This document shows positions 32,829 through 41,835 of a stretch of 45,612 bases of DNA, piece by piece. Positions within the stretch are counted from its first letter, which is position 1; each line of letters starts with the position of its first letter. The notes beneath the pieces were generated by a model that saw only the letters and a program-made list of their open reading frames with translations, searched no databases and was not told the origin of the DNA. A program made the position numbers and the translations under genes. The stretch comes from CAVQGZ01 sp964356295 (GTDB taxonomy: Bacteria; Actinomycetota; Actinomycetes; Jiangellales; Jiangellaceae): NCBI GenBank assembly GCA_964356295.1, contig CAYHHE010000012.1, positions 1 to 45,612 on the forward strand. Reading direction: 5' to 3'.

Positions 32829-33746
32829 ATGGCGACCTCCAGCGCGAGCAAGATCGACGCCCGCACCCTGGCCGGTGCGGTGTGGCGGATGAGCCGCCCG
32901 GAGCAGGTCACGCTCATCGTGGTGGTGTTCGGGGCGGGCGTGGCCGCCGGTCTCGCCGCTGGTGGCGCCATCACGCCGGCCGTCTGGTGGGCGCTGGCGG
33001 CCCTGGTGCCGACGGCGGTGAGCGTCCACGTGGTCAACGAGTACGCCGACTACGCCACCGACGCGCGGACGGCCCGGACGGCGTTCTCCGGTGGCAGCGG
33101 TGCCCTGCACGACTACGGCCTGGACCGCTCGCTGGCGCTGCAGGTAGCGGTCGTCGCCGGCCTGGTCGGGCTCGTCCTGGCTGCGCTCGGCCTGCTGCTC
33201 GGGGGCCTCGGAACCGTCGCAGCGCTGCTGTTGACGCTCGGGCTGGTGGGTGGCTGGCAGTACTCGGTGGCCCCGCTGGCGCTCTCGCGTCACGGGGCAG
33301 GCGAGGTGGCCAACGCCGTTCTCGGTGGGCTCGTGCTGCCGATGTACGGGGTGGCCGCGGTTCGCGGGGGCGTCGCCGTCGCAGATGCGCTGGCCTTCGT
33401 CCCGTTCGCGCTGCTGGCCTTGGTCAACCTGCTGGAGACCCAGTGGCCCGATCGCCACGCCGACCAGGCGGTCGGCAAGGACACGCTGGTCGTACGGCTC
33501 GGCGCGGCCAGGGTGCGCATCGTGGCGGCCACGGTGGTCCTCACCGCCTACGGGCTGCTGCCGGTGCTCGCGAGCACCGCAGTACTGGCACCCCCGGTGG
33601 CGCTGGCCTCGCTGGTGGGGGTCCCTCTGTCGGTATGGGGGCTGGCGCGCCTGACCCGGGTCGAGACCCCGCTGCCCGGCGTGCTGGCGATGGTCGCCGT
33701 CATCGTCGCGCAGGCGTGCGCCTGGCTCGTCGTCGCCACCGGGTAG
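32829..33746 (+). CDS. UbiA family prenyltransferase
   Basis: This is a 305-residue membrane protein with about eight helices. The first Asp-rich motif is NEYADYATDARTAR and the second is WPDRHADQAVGKDTL, the Mg2+-diphosphate sites of the UbiA superfamily (MenA, UbiA, digeranylgeranylglyceryl phosphate synthase and similar). The GSG..HDYGL segment between helices is usual for the MenA-like branch. The acceptor cannot be read from sequence. The ATG at MATSSASKID is preferred because it is next to the first helix and shortens a low-complexity leader. It is divergent from the flavoprotein reductase. Confidence 0.85.
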   Translation: MATSSASKIDARTLAGAVWRMSRPEQVTLIVVVFGAGVAAGLAAGGAITPAVWWALAALVPTAVSVHVVNEYADYATDARTARTAFSGGSGALHDYGLDRSLALQVAVVAGLVGLVLAALGLLLGGLGTVAALLLTLGLVGGWQYSVAPLALSRHGAGEVANAVLGGLVLPMYGVAAVRGGVAVADALAFVPFALLALVNLLETQWPDRHADQAVGKDTLVVRLGAARVRIVAATVVLTAYGLLPVLASTAVLAPPVALASLVGVPLSVWGLARLTRVETPLPGVLAMVAVIVAQACAWLVVATG

Positions 33747-33799
33747 CCGCCGCCGAGGGCGGTCCCAGCATGGGCCCACGATGCGCCTAGGGTGCCCTG

Positions 33800-36304
33800 G
33801 TGCTGGAGAGGATCGCGGACGGTGCCGATCCCAGCGACGTGCTCGAGGCCGTGGTCGGCTGGGCGACCGACCGGGGGCTCACCCTGTACCCGCACCAGGA
33901 GGAGGCGCTGCTGGAGCTGCTCGGGGGGGCGAACGTCATCCTGGGCACCCCGACCGGGTCGGGCAAGAGCCTGGTAGCGCTCGGTGCCCACGCGGTCGCG
34001 CTGTCCCAGCGGCGCCCCACCTGGTACACCGCGCCGATCAAGGCGCTGGTGTCGGAGAAGTTCTTCGCGCTGTGCGAGGTGTTCGGTCCGGAGCGGGTCG
34101 GCATGCTCACCGGGGACGCCGCGGTCAACGCCGCGGCGCCGGTCATCTGCGCGACCGCCGAGGTGCTGGCCATGACGGCGCTACGCCACGGACGCGATGC
34201 CGAGGTGGCCCAGGTGGTCATGGACGAGTTCCACTACTACGCCGACCCGGATCGTGGCTGGGCGTGGCAGGTGCCGATCCTCGAGCTGCCGCAGGCGCAG
34301 TTCTTGCTGATGTCGGCCACCCTCGGGGACGTCTCGTTCTTCACCACCGACCTGACCCGCCGGACGGGCCGTCCGACCGTCGCCATCACCGACGCGCCTC
34401 GTCCCGTCCCCCTCAGCTACAGCTATGCGACGACGCCGCTGCACGAGACCATCGCCGAGCTGCTGCGGCACGGCGACGCACCGGTCTACGTCGTGCACCC
34501 CACGCAGGCTGCGGCGGTCGAGCAGGCGCAGGCACTGACCAGCGTGCCGCTGGCCACCCGGGCCGAGAAGGACGCCATCGCCGCCGAGATCGGTCACTTC
34601 CGGTTCGGGCGCGGGTTCGGCGGGACGCTGTCGCGCCTGGTGAGGCTCGGCATCGGGGTGCACCACGCCGGGATGCTGCCGCGCTACCGGCGGCTGGTCG
34701 AACGCCTCACCCAGCGTGGCCTGCTCACCGTGGTGTGTGGCACCGACACCCTCGGCGTGGGCATCAACGTGCCGATACGCACGGTGCTCATGACGGCGCT
34801 GGCCAAGTACGACGGTCGCCGGCAGCGGCTGCTGCGGGCGCGGGAGTTCCACCAGGTGGCCGGGCGGGCCGGGCGGGCAGGCTTCGACACCCAGGGCCGC
34901 GTGGTCGTCCAGGCTCCCGAGCACGAGGTCGAGAACCTGCGGGCGCTGGCCAAGGCGGGGGACGACCCCCGCAAGCAGCGCAGGGTCGTGCGCAAGAAGC
35001 CGCCGGAGGGAGTCGTGTCGTGGAACCAGGCCACGTTCGACCGGCTGGTCGCCGCAGCACCGGAGCCGCTCACCTCACGGTTCGAGATCACCCACGCCAT
35101 GGTCCTGGCGGTGCTGGCCCGCCCCGGTGACCCGGTGGCTGCGCTGCGGCACCTGATCGAGGACAACCACGAGCCGCCGACGGCACGTCGCCACCACGTC
35201 CGGCGTGCGGTGGCCATCGCCCGGTCGCTGCTGGCCGCCGGCGTGGTGGAGCGCCTCGAGGAGCCGGACGAGCGCGGCAGCCGGTTCCGGCTCACCGTGG
35301 ACCTGCAGGAGGACTTCGCGCTCAACCAGCCGCTGTCGCCATTGGCGGTCGCGGCCGTCGACCTGCTCGACCAGCAGTCGCCGACGTACGCCCTGGACGC
35401 GCTGTCGGTGATCGAGGCGACCCTGGAGGACCCGCGCCCAGTTCTGGCCGCCCAGCTGACCCAGGCGCGGGGTGAGGCGGTGTCGGCGATGAAGGCCGAG
35501 GGCATCCCCTACGAGGAACGGATCGCGCTGCTCGACGACATCACCTACCCCCAGCCGCTGGCCGATCTGCTGGAGCACGCCTACGACGTCTACGCCTCGA
35601 GCCATCCGTGGGTGGCCGACTACGAGCTGCGGCCCAAGTCGGTGGCCCGGGACTGCTACGAACGCGCTGCCACGTTCGCCGAGTACGTCAGCACCTACTC
35701 CCTGGCCCGCTCCGAAGGCGTGCTGCTGCGTTACCTGTCCGACGCGACCAAGGCGCTGCGCCAGACGATCCCCGACCAGGCACGCACGGAGGAGCTGGCC
35801 GACCTCACCGCCTGGATGACCGAGCTGGTCCGCCAGACCGACTCCAGCCTGCTCGAGGAGTGGGAACGGCTGCGCGAGGGTGACCTGGCGGCGCCGCCGA
35901 GGGCGGACGTAGACAGCACGCCCCCGCCGGTGACGGCCAACACGCGTGCCTTCCGCGTCCTGGTGCGCAACGCGATGTTCCGGCGCGTCCAGCTGCTGGC
36001 CCGCCGGGACTGGGCCGGCCTGGCCGACCTGGAGGGCGAGACCGGCTGGTCCGCTGCGCAGTGGCAGGCTGCCGCCCTTGCGTACCTGGACGAGCACGGG
36101 GAGGTGGGCACCGGCCCGGACGCCCGTGGCCCGGACCTGTTCCTCCTCGAGGATGGGCCGACCGCCTGGCTGGTGACCCAACGCCTGGACGACCCGTCCG
36201 GGCATCGGGACTGGGCACTGCGCGCCCGGGTGGACCTGGCCGCCAGCGACGAGGCCGGGGCTGCGGTGCTCGAGGTCACCGATCTCGGCGAGATCGGGCG
36301 CTGA
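33800..36304 (+). CDS. Ski2/Mtr4-like DEAD/DEAH helicase with DUF3516
   Basis: This is an 834-residue ATP-dependent helicase. Walker A is GTPTGSGKS (residues 49-57), motif II is VVMDEFHYY (DEFH), motif III is LLMSATLGD. The second RecA domain contains GVHHAGMLPRYRRLVE, GTDTLGVGINVP and VAGRAGRAGFDTQG. The C-terminal half (NQATFDRLVAAAP through HPWVADYELRPKSVARD) is the DUF3516 region of actinobacterial Ski2-like proteins, likely RNA-directed. A GTG start is used. It is the first of three consecutive plus-strand genes (with the pseudo-phosphatase and arginine deiminase), 67 bases apart from the next. Confidence 0.9.
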   Translation: MLERIADGADPSDVLEAVVGWATDRGLTLYPHQEEALLELLGGANVILGTPTGSGKSLVALGAHAVALSQRRPTWYTAPIKALVSEKFFALCEVFGPERVGMLTGDAAVNAAAPVICATAEVLAMTALRHGRDAEVAQVVMDEFHYYADPDRGWAWQVPILELPQAQFLLMSATLGDVSFFTTDLTRRTGRPTVAITDAPRPVPLSYSYATTPLHETIAELLRHGDAPVYVVHPTQAAAVEQAQALTSVPLATRAEKDAIAAEIGHFRFGRGFGGTLSRLVRLGIGVHHAGMLPRYRRLVERLTQRGLLTVVCGTDTLGVGINVPIRTVLMTALAKYDGRRQRLLRAREFHQVAGRAGRAGFDTQGRVVVQAPEHEVENLRALAKAGDDPRKQRRVVRKKPPEGVVSWNQATFDRLVAAAPEPLTSRFEITHAMVLAVLARPGDPVAALRHLIEDNHEPPTARRHHVRRAVAIARSLLAAGVVERLEEPDERGSRFRLTVDLQEDFALNQPLSPLAVAAVDLLDQQSPTYALDALSVIEATLEDPRPVLAAQLTQARGEAVSAMKAEGIPYEERIALLDDITYPQPLADLLEHAYDVYASSHPWVADYELRPKSVARDCYERAATFAEYVSTYSLARSEGVLLRYLSDATKALRQTIPDQARTEELADLTAWMTELVRQTDSSLLEEWERLREGDLAAPPRADVDSTPPPVTANTRAFRVLVRNAMFRRVQLLARRDWAGLADLEGETGWSAAQWQAAALAYLDEHGEVGTGPDARGPDLFLLEDGPTAWLVTQRLDDPSGHRDWALRARVDLAASDEAGAAVLEVTDLGEIGR

Positions 36305-36371
36305 TCGCCCCCTTCCCCTAGCATCATCGACGCCGGAGCGGGGAGGGAGACTCGCGTCCTGGAGGCTCGTC

Positions 36372-37016
36372 GTGCCCGACATCGAGAGCATGCCGCTGGA
36401 TCAGCAGCTCGCCGTCCGCGCCGCCCGCGACCGACTGATGCGCGAGTTCCACGACACGCTCGGAGCCGACACCGTCGACTCGGTCCTCGACGCCAGCTGG
36501 GAGCAGATGGAGGCCGCGGCCCGGCTCAAGACGCACGTCCCCAACCTTGCCGAGCGCTTCGCCCGCGCGCAGCTGTGGGCGCTTGCCCGGATGCGCGGCC
36601 ACCACGAGGGCGTCCCGGCAGTCGTCTTCATCGACACCCACGACGCCGGGCGGGGACCGATGGCCAACGCCGTGTTCGCCCGTCGCGCCGGCCGTCACGG
36701 GCTGTCGTTCTCGGCTGGGACCGACCCCAAGGTCGGCCTGGACGGACCGGTCGTCGACGCCATGTCGGAGATCGGCATCTCGCTGGCCGGCACGTTCCCC
36801 AAGCCCTACACCTCCGACATCCTGCAGGCCGCCGACGTCGTCGTGACCTTCGCCGGCACCCCGCAGGTGCCTGTCCCGAACGGCACACGCCACATCGTGT
36901 GGGACGTCCCGGACCCTCGGGGTCACAGCCTGGAGGAGGTCCGGGCGCTCCGGGACGACCTCGTCGCGCGCACCGACACGCTGGCCGACTCCCTCGGGGT
37001 GCCGCGCACCGGTTGA
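36372..37016 (+). CDS. LMW protein tyrosine phosphatase/arsenate reductase-like protein lacking the catalytic Cys
   Basis: This is a 214-residue protein with a helical N-terminal domain (DQQLAVRAARDRLMREFHD, the three-helix part of actinobacterial arsenate reductases) and a LMW-phosphatase fold. The P-loop that should read C-V-H-N-A-G-R-S reads D-T-H-D-A-G-R-G (VFIDTHDAGRGPMANA): the catalytic Cys is Asp and the Ser after Arg is Gly. The later GCG..CP region is also changed (FAGTPQVPVPNG). The fold otherwise looks sound, including DPRGHSLEEVRALRDDL. So it is predicted to be a non-catalytic member that may bind a ligand or partner. It ends 19 bases before arginine deiminase, suggesting one operon. 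Confidence 0.8.
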   Translation: MPDIESMPLDQQLAVRAARDRLMREFHDTLGADTVDSVLDASWEQMEAAARLKTHVPNLAERFARAQLWALARMRGHHEGVPAVVFIDTHDAGRGPMANAVFARRAGRHGLSFSAGTDPKVGLDGPVVDAMSEIGISLAGTFPKPYTSDILQAADVVVTFAGTPQVPVPNGTRHIVWDVPDPRGHSLEEVRALRDDLVARTDTLADSLGVPRTG

Positions 37017-37035
37017 GGCCCGCCAGAATGGGACG

Positions 37036-38277
37036 GTGACAGCGACGGCTGGTGCGCTCGGCGTCCATTCGGAGGTCGGTCCGCTACGCGCCGTCCTGGT
37101 CTGCGAGCCCGGACGAGCCCACGAGCGGCTCACCCCGTCCAACTGCGACGCCCTGCTCTTCGACGACGTCATGTGGGTGGAGAACGCCCGGCGCGATCAT
37201 CGCGACTTCGTCGAGAAGATGCGTGAGCGCGGCGTCGAGGTGCTGGAGATGCACGACCTGCTGACCGAGACGCTGGCACTGCCGCAGGCGCGCACCTGGG
37301 TCCTCGACCAGCAGGTGGTGCCCAACCAGGTCGGGCTGGGTCTGGTCGACGAGGTCCGCAGCTACCTGGCCGGCCTGCCGGACCGGGAGCTCGCCGAGAC
37401 GCTCATCGGGGGGCTGTCGACGTATGAGTTCCCGGAGACCTTCGGTGGGGCGACGCTCGCCCTGGTCCGGGAGGCTGCTGGGGTCACCGAGTACCTGCTC
37501 CCGCCGCTGCCCAACACGCTCTACACCCGGGACACCACCTGCTGGGTGTACGGAGGGGTCACCCTCAACCCGCTGTTCTGGTCGGCCCGGCACGAGGAGA
37601 CGCTGCTCACCACGGCGATCTACCGGTTCCACCCGTCCTTCGCCGGCCGGGTCACGGTGTGGTGGGGCGATCCCACCCTCGACTGGGGGATGGCCAGCCT
37701 CGAAGGCGGCGACGTGATGCCGATCGGCAACGGCGTGGTACTGGTCGGCATGAGCGAGCGCACCTCGCGGCAGGCGATCAGCCAGCTCGCCGCGGCGCTG
37801 TTCGCCGCCGGGGCGGCGCAACGGGTGATCGTCGCGGTCCTTCCCAAGCGACGCGCGACCATGCACCTCGACACGGTCGTCACCTTCGCCGACCGGGACT
37901 GCGTCCTGGTCTACCCGGACATCACCGACGGGGTGCACACCTACTCCTACCGGCCCTCCGACCGGCCCCCGGGTCTGGAGCTGCGCCGGGACCCTGAGCC
38001 GTTCATCGACGTCGTGGCCGGTGCGCTCGGGCTGCCGCGGCTGAGAGTCATCGAGACCGGCGGCGACGCCTACGTCCGAGAACGCACCCAGTGGGACAGC
38101 GGCGCCAACCTGCTGTGCACCTCTCCGGGCGTGGTGTTCGCCTACGACCGCAACACCCACACCAATGCGCTGCTGCGCAACCAGGGGATCGAAGTGGTGA
38201 CCATCACCGGCGCCGAGCTCGGGCGCGGCCGCGGGGGCGGGCACTGCATGACCTGCCCCATCGTCCGCGACCCCTGA
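37036..38277 (+). CDS. arcA: Arginine deiminase
   Basis: This is a 413-residue enzyme that hydrolyses arginine to citrulline and ammonia. Family motifs are present: the N-terminal GVHSEVGPLRAVLVCEPG, PNTLYTRDTTCWVYGGVTLNP, SLEGGDVMPIGNGVVLVGM, the catalytic His in ATMHLDTVVTF, and the nucleophile Cys404 near the end (GGGHCMTCPI). The carbamate kinase and ornithine transcarbamoylase partners are not adjacent, so energy generation by the full pathway is not shown here. A GTG start is used. The gene is directly behind the pseudo-phosphatase, which may act in the same process (inference). A long inverted repeat follows. Confidence 0.95.
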   Translation: MTATAGALGVHSEVGPLRAVLVCEPGRAHERLTPSNCDALLFDDVMWVENARRDHRDFVEKMRERGVEVLEMHDLLTETLALPQARTWVLDQQVVPNQVGLGLVDEVRSYLAGLPDRELAETLIGGLSTYEFPETFGGATLALVREAAGVTEYLLPPLPNTLYTRDTTCWVYGGVTLNPLFWSARHEETLLTTAIYRFHPSFAGRVTVWWGDPTLDWGMASLEGGDVMPIGNGVVLVGMSERTSRQAISQLAAALFAAGAAQRVIVAVLPKRRATMHLDTVVTFADRDCVLVYPDITDGVHTYSYRPSDRPPGLELRRDPEPFIDVVAGALGLPRLRVIETGGDAYVRERTQWDSGANLLCTSPGVVFAYDRNTHTNALLRNQGIEVVTITGAELGRGRGGGHCMTCPIVRDP

Positions 38278-38300
38278 CCCGCCTGACCCGACTTCGCGCG

Positions 38301-38385
38301 CCCACCCCAGCCCCGACGATCTTGACGAAACCGTCGACTCCACCCCCCGCAGTCGGCCAAAGCGTCAAGATCGTCGGGGGTGGGG
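38301..38385 (+). terminator. Nested inverted repeat between convergent genes, likely bidirectional terminator
   Basis: CCCCGACGATCTTGACG at 38311-38327 pairs perfectly with its complement at 38363-38379 (17 bases), extended by a CCCACCCC/GGTGGGG outer part. Inside the loop CGACT pairs with AGTCG, giving a second small stem. It lies 24 bases after arginine deiminase and 28 bases before the end of the convergent DUF72 gene. There is no U-run, as often in actinobacteria. It is the best terminator candidate in the window; a repeat or binding element is the alternative. Confidence 0.65.
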
Positions 38386-38412
38386 CCTGGCGGGGCCGGC
38401 TACATGGACGCG

Positions 38413-39276
38413 TCAGGGGTCGAGGAGCAGGGAGCGCAGCGCGAGCGCTTCGCGCGGGGCGTAGCCGTGGGTGTCGTTGTCGAAGTACACGTACACGTCC
38501 CGCTCGAGCCGCACCGGAGGGCGAAGGTCGCTCACCCGGACGGCATCGTCGGGCTGTCCGCCCTGGTGCCAGGCGCGGACGCGGGCCGCCCACCACGAGA
38601 GCTGCTCCTCGTACGGGCTGGCGTAGAGCGCCTCGGGTCCGTGCAGCCGCACGTACACGAACCCTGCGGTGATCTCCTCGACGTAGGGCCACGCCGAGGA
38701 ATGGGAGAAGGCCAGCGCGACGCCGTGGTGCCGGGCGATCCGGACGGCTTCGGCGCAGAGGAACCGCGGATCCCTCACCTCGAGGACGTGGCGAAGGCGG
38801 TGGTGCTCCCCCGGGCCGAACGCAGGCTCGACGACCCTGTCGTCGTGCTCGGCCGCCAGCGCCGCCGCGGCCTCGGTGTCATGGGGGAGCATCCCGAGGA
38901 AGCCGTCGAGCACGTCCGGGTCGAACCGCATGCGCGGTGGCAGCTGCCACAGCACCGGGCCGAGCCGGGCGCCGAGCTCGAGAATCCCCGAGGCGAAGAA
39001 GGTGGCCAGCGGCGTCCGGACCTGCCGCAACCGTCGGACGTGGGTGATGTAGCGACTGCCCTTGATCGCCATCACCCGACCAGCAGGAAGGGCGTCGCGC
39101 CAGCGACGCACCGCCGCGGGTGTGGTCAAGGAGTAGAAGGTGGCGTTGCACTCCACGGTGTCCAACCGGGACGCGACGAAGGCCAGACGCTGCGCTCGGG
39201 GCTGGGTCGCTGGGTAGAACCGCCCCTGCCAGTCGTCGTAGTCCCAGCCCGACACACCGACCCGGATGGTGCCCAC
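38413..39276 (-). CDS. DUF72 domain protein
   Basis: This is a 287-residue protein of the DUF72 family (TIM-barrel-like fold, function unproven). It starts VGTIRVGVSGWDYDDWQG, with RLAFVASRLDTVECNATFYS and the Pro/Trp-rich LGPVLWQLPPRMRFD, followed by FVYVRLHGP and VYVYFDNDTHGYAPREAL. All are the family's conserved parts. The GTG start was chosen because the family core begins there, whereas an upstream ATG would add a low-complexity stretch overlapping the next gene's start region. It is convergent with arginine deiminase across the inverted repeat. Confidence 0.9.
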   Translation of the reverse strand: MGTIRVGVSGWDYDDWQGRFYPATQPRAQRLAFVASRLDTVECNATFYSLTTPAAVRRWRDALPAGRVMAIKGSRYITHVRRLRQVRTPLATFFASGILELGARLGPVLWQLPPRMRFDPDVLDGFLGMLPHDTEAAAALAAEHDDRVVEPAFGPGEHHRLRHVLEVRDPRFLCAEAVRIARHHGVALAFSHSSAWPYVEEITAGFVYVRLHGPEALYASPYEEQLSWWAARVRAWHQGGQPDDAVRVSDLRPPVRLERDVYVYFDNDTHGYAPREALALRSLLLDP

Positions 39277-39337
39277 ACGCCTAGGATCGACAGTCTCGGG
39301 CCGCCCTCCCAGAGCCGGACGTCCGACACCAGCCCCC

Positions 39338-39371
39338 ACTTGGAGCCCCGCATGACTTGGAGCCCCGCATG
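39338..39371 (+). repeat. 17-base tandem duplication carrying SD and start codon
   Basis: The 17-base unit ACTTGGAGCCCCGCATG occurs twice, end to end (39338-39354 and 39355-39371). Each copy holds GGAG and an ATG at a proper distance. The duplication therefore doubles the ribosome binding site and start codon of the downstream gene. Confidence 0.9.
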
Positions 39372-39372
39372 A
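39352..39372 (+). CDS. Possible 6-codon leader ORF created by the duplication
   Basis: The first ATG of the tandem unit opens a short frame, MTWSPA, whose TGA stop overlaps the second ATG (ATGA). This is the classical layout for translational coupling, so ribosomes that start at the first ATG could re-initiate on the real gene. The second GGAG would be read through by the first ribosomes. Whether it is translated is unknown; the sequence only shows that it can be. Confidence 0.5.
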   Translation: MTWSPA

Positions 39373-39914
39373 CCGCCCCGCAGCCGTACGGCCGTCCCTG
39401 GACCGAGGGAGACCAGGCACTGCTCTACACCTGCCACCTGGCTGCCGACCTGCAGGCGGGTCGACCGATGAACCCGGCTGCGGTGTCGGTGCCCTTCCGG
39501 CCCCAGCTCACCCCGGCCGAGCGGTTCCTGGCCACCGGCCCGGGCGTCCTCATGGCACAGACGGCCCTGCCTGCGTCCCCACCGCAATGGGAGGTCCGCC
39601 ACCGCGGGTGGCTGACCGTCTCGGAGGAGGGGATCTACCTACAGGACTCCCAGGCGCTCCTGGTCTGGGACTGGCCGATGCTGCACGCCGCGCAGATGGT
39701 GGGCGTCAACCAGCTGAGCCTGACCGTCGTGCACCCCGAAGGACCGGTGGCGTGGTGGCTGCTGCAGTCCCCGTACGCCGAGCTGGCCTTCGTCGTGTGG
39801 GCGCACGCCATGCACACCGGCCACCCCCAGCTGGCCGACGACAGCTGGCTGCCGCCGGGCTGGCTCGCCTGGGCCCACGCCCAGGGACGCGCCCCGGCGC
39901 TGCCGGTGCGCTGA
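39369..39914 (+). CDS. Unknown protein, possible PH-like fold
   Basis: This is a 181-residue soluble protein. It has a central beta-rich part (WEVRHRGWLTVSEEGIYLQ, LSLTVVHPEGPVAWWLLQ) that resembles the short PH-like segments of some actinobacterial unknowns, and a C-terminal helical part rich in Trp (WLPPGWLAWAHAQGRAP). No family can be named. The ATG is the second of a tandem duplicated start region. It is convergent with bipA (13 bases between stops), and divergent from the DUF72 gene. Confidence 0.65.
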   Translation: MTAPQPYGRPWTEGDQALLYTCHLAADLQAGRPMNPAAVSVPFRPQLTPAERFLATGPGVLMAQTALPASPPQWEVRHRGWLTVSEEGIYLQDSQALLVWDWPMLHAAQMVGVNQLSLTVVHPEGPVAWWLLQSPYAELAFVVWAHAMHTGHPQLADDSWLPPGWLAWAHAQGRAPALPVR

Positions 39915-39927
39915 GCGGCCGCCCGCC

Positions 39928-41793
39928 CTACGGCTGACGTGCGTGCTTGCGCCGCGCCGCCTCCCGGCCACGGGTCGCGGCGTCCAGGGTCACCTTCCGC
40001 AGCCGCAGCGCCTGCGGGGTGATCTCGACGCATTCGTCGTCCCGGCAGAACTCCAGGCACTGCTCCAACGACAGCCGCCTCGGCGGGACGAGACGCTCGA
40101 GCTCCTCGGCAGTGGAGGAGCGGATGTTGGTCAGCTTCTTCTCCTTGGTGATGTTGACGTCGAGGTCGTCGGCCCTGGCGTTCTCCCCCACGACCATGCC
40201 CCCGTAGACGACGGTGCCCGGCTCGACGAACAGGCTGCCGCGCTCCTGGAGCGAGAACATGGCATACGAGGTCGCCAGCCCGGCCCGGTCGGCCACCAGT
40301 GATCCCGTCGGACGGGTGAGCAGCTCGCCGAACCAGGGCTCGTAGGTCTCGAACACCTGGTGGGCCAGCCCGGTGCCGCGTGTCTCGGTGAGGAAGTCGG
40401 TGCGGAACCCGATCAAGCCTCGCGCGGGCACCAGGTACTCCATGCGCACCCAGCCGGTGCCGTGGTTCACCATCTGCTCCAGGCGGCCCTTGCGCCGCGC
40501 CAGCAGCTGGGTCAGACCACCCAGGTACTCCTCCGGTGCGTCGATGGTGAGCCGCTCCACCGGCTCGTGCACGCTGCCGTCCACCTCTCGGGTCACCACC
40601 TGCGGCTTGCCGACGGTGAGCTCGAATCCCTCCCGCCGCATGGTCTCGACCAGGACGGCCAGGGCCAGCTCGCCGCGTCCCTGCACCTCCCAGGTGTCGG
40701 GTCGGTCGGTCGGCCGCACCCGCAGCGACACGTTGCCGACCAGCTCACGGTCCAGCCGCTCCTTGACCAGCCGCGCGGTCAGCTTGCTGCCCCCGGAACG
40801 GCCGGCCAGCGGTGAGGTGTTGATGCCGATCGTCATCGCCAGCGCCGGCTCGTCCACCCGGATCAGCGGCAACGGTCGCGGGTCGTCGAGGTCGGCCAGC
40901 GTCTCGCCGATGGTGACGTCCGGGTTGCCGGCCACCGCGATGATGTCACCGGGTCCGGCCTGCTCGACCGGCACGCGGTCCAGGGCCTCGGTCATGAGCA
41001 AGTCCGTGATCTTCATGGGCGCGACGGTGCCGTCCGAGCGGCACCAGGCGACCGTGGCGCCCTTGCGGATCGTCCCGGCATGCACCCGGCACAGCGCGAG
41101 CCGGCCGAGGAACGGGCTGGCGTCGAGGTTGGTGACGTGCGCCTGCAGGGGGGCGTCCTGCTCGTAGCGTGGCGGCGGGACGGTAGCGAGGATGGTCTGC
41201 ATGAGCGGGTCCAGGTCGACCGAGTCGGGCATCTGGCCGTCGGCCGGACGCTGCAGCGAGGCGCGGCCGGCCCGGGCGCTGGCGTAGACCAGCGGGAACT
41301 CGATCTGCTCCTCGGTGGCGTCGAGATCGAGGAACAACTCGTACACCTCGTCCACGACGGCGGCGATGCGGGCGTCGGGCCGATCGGTCTTGTTCACGCA
41401 CACCACGATCGGCAGACGGGCTGCCAACGCCTTGCGCAGCACGAACCTCGTCTGTGGCAGCGGTCCCTCGCTGGCGTCGACCAGCAGCACGACCCCGTCC
41501 ACCATGGCCAGCCCGCGCTCCACCTCGCCACCGAAGTCGGAGTGCCCGGGCGTGTCGATGATGTTGACCGTCACGGCGTCCGTGCCGCTGCCCCAGCGCA
41601 CCGCGGTGTTCTTGGCCAGGATCGTGATGCCCTTCTCCCGCTCGAGGTCGTTGGAGTCCAGCACCCGCTCCGCGACGTCCTGGTTGGCCCTGAACGCGCC
41701 GGACTGCCAAAGCATCGCGTCGACGAGGGTGGTCTTGCCGTGGTCGACGTGGGCCACGATGGCCACGTTGCGCAGGTCGTCTCGGGTCGTCAC
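39928..41793 (-). CDS. bipA: Ribosome-associated GTPase BipA/TypA
   Basis: This is a 621-residue translational GTPase of the BipA/TypA family. G1 is AIVAHVDHGKTTL (residues 10-22), G2 ERVLDSNDLEREKGITI, G3 DTPGHSDFGGEVER, G4 NKTDRPDARI. The C-terminal BipA-specific domain is present (EYLVPARGLIGFRTDFLTETRGTG, YGGMVVGENARADDL). It binds the 70S ribosome and affects growth under stress and cold. The GTG start places VTTRDDLRNVAI immediately before G1. A Lys/Arg-rich tail ends the protein. The next gene on the same strand upstream (SRPBCC) is 42 bases away. Confidence 0.95.
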   Translation of the reverse strand: MTTRDDLRNVAIVAHVDHGKTTLVDAMLWQSGAFRANQDVAERVLDSNDLEREKGITILAKNTAVRWGSGTDAVTVNIIDTPGHSDFGGEVERGLAMVDGVVLLVDASEGPLPQTRFVLRKALAARLPIVVCVNKTDRPDARIAAVVDEVYELFLDLDATEEQIEFPLVYASARAGRASLQRPADGQMPDSVDLDPLMQTILATVPPPRYEQDAPLQAHVTNLDASPFLGRLALCRVHAGTIRKGATVAWCRSDGTVAPMKITDLLMTEALDRVPVEQAGPGDIIAVAGNPDVTIGETLADLDDPRPLPLIRVDEPALAMTIGINTSPLAGRSGGSKLTARLVKERLDRELVGNVSLRVRPTDRPDTWEVQGRGELALAVLVETMRREGFELTVGKPQVVTREVDGSVHEPVERLTIDAPEEYLGGLTQLLARRKGRLEQMVNHGTGWVRMEYLVPARGLIGFRTDFLTETRGTGLAHQVFETYEPWFGELLTRPTGSLVADRAGLATSYAMFSLQERGSLFVEPGTVVYGGMVVGENARADDLDVNITKEKKLTNIRSSTAEELERLVPPRRLSLEQCLEFCRDDECVEITPQALRLRKVTLDAATRGREAARRKHARQP

Positions 41794-41835
41794 GCGGCCA
41801 TTGTGTCCGGCATGCCTCTCACGCTGGCACATCCC

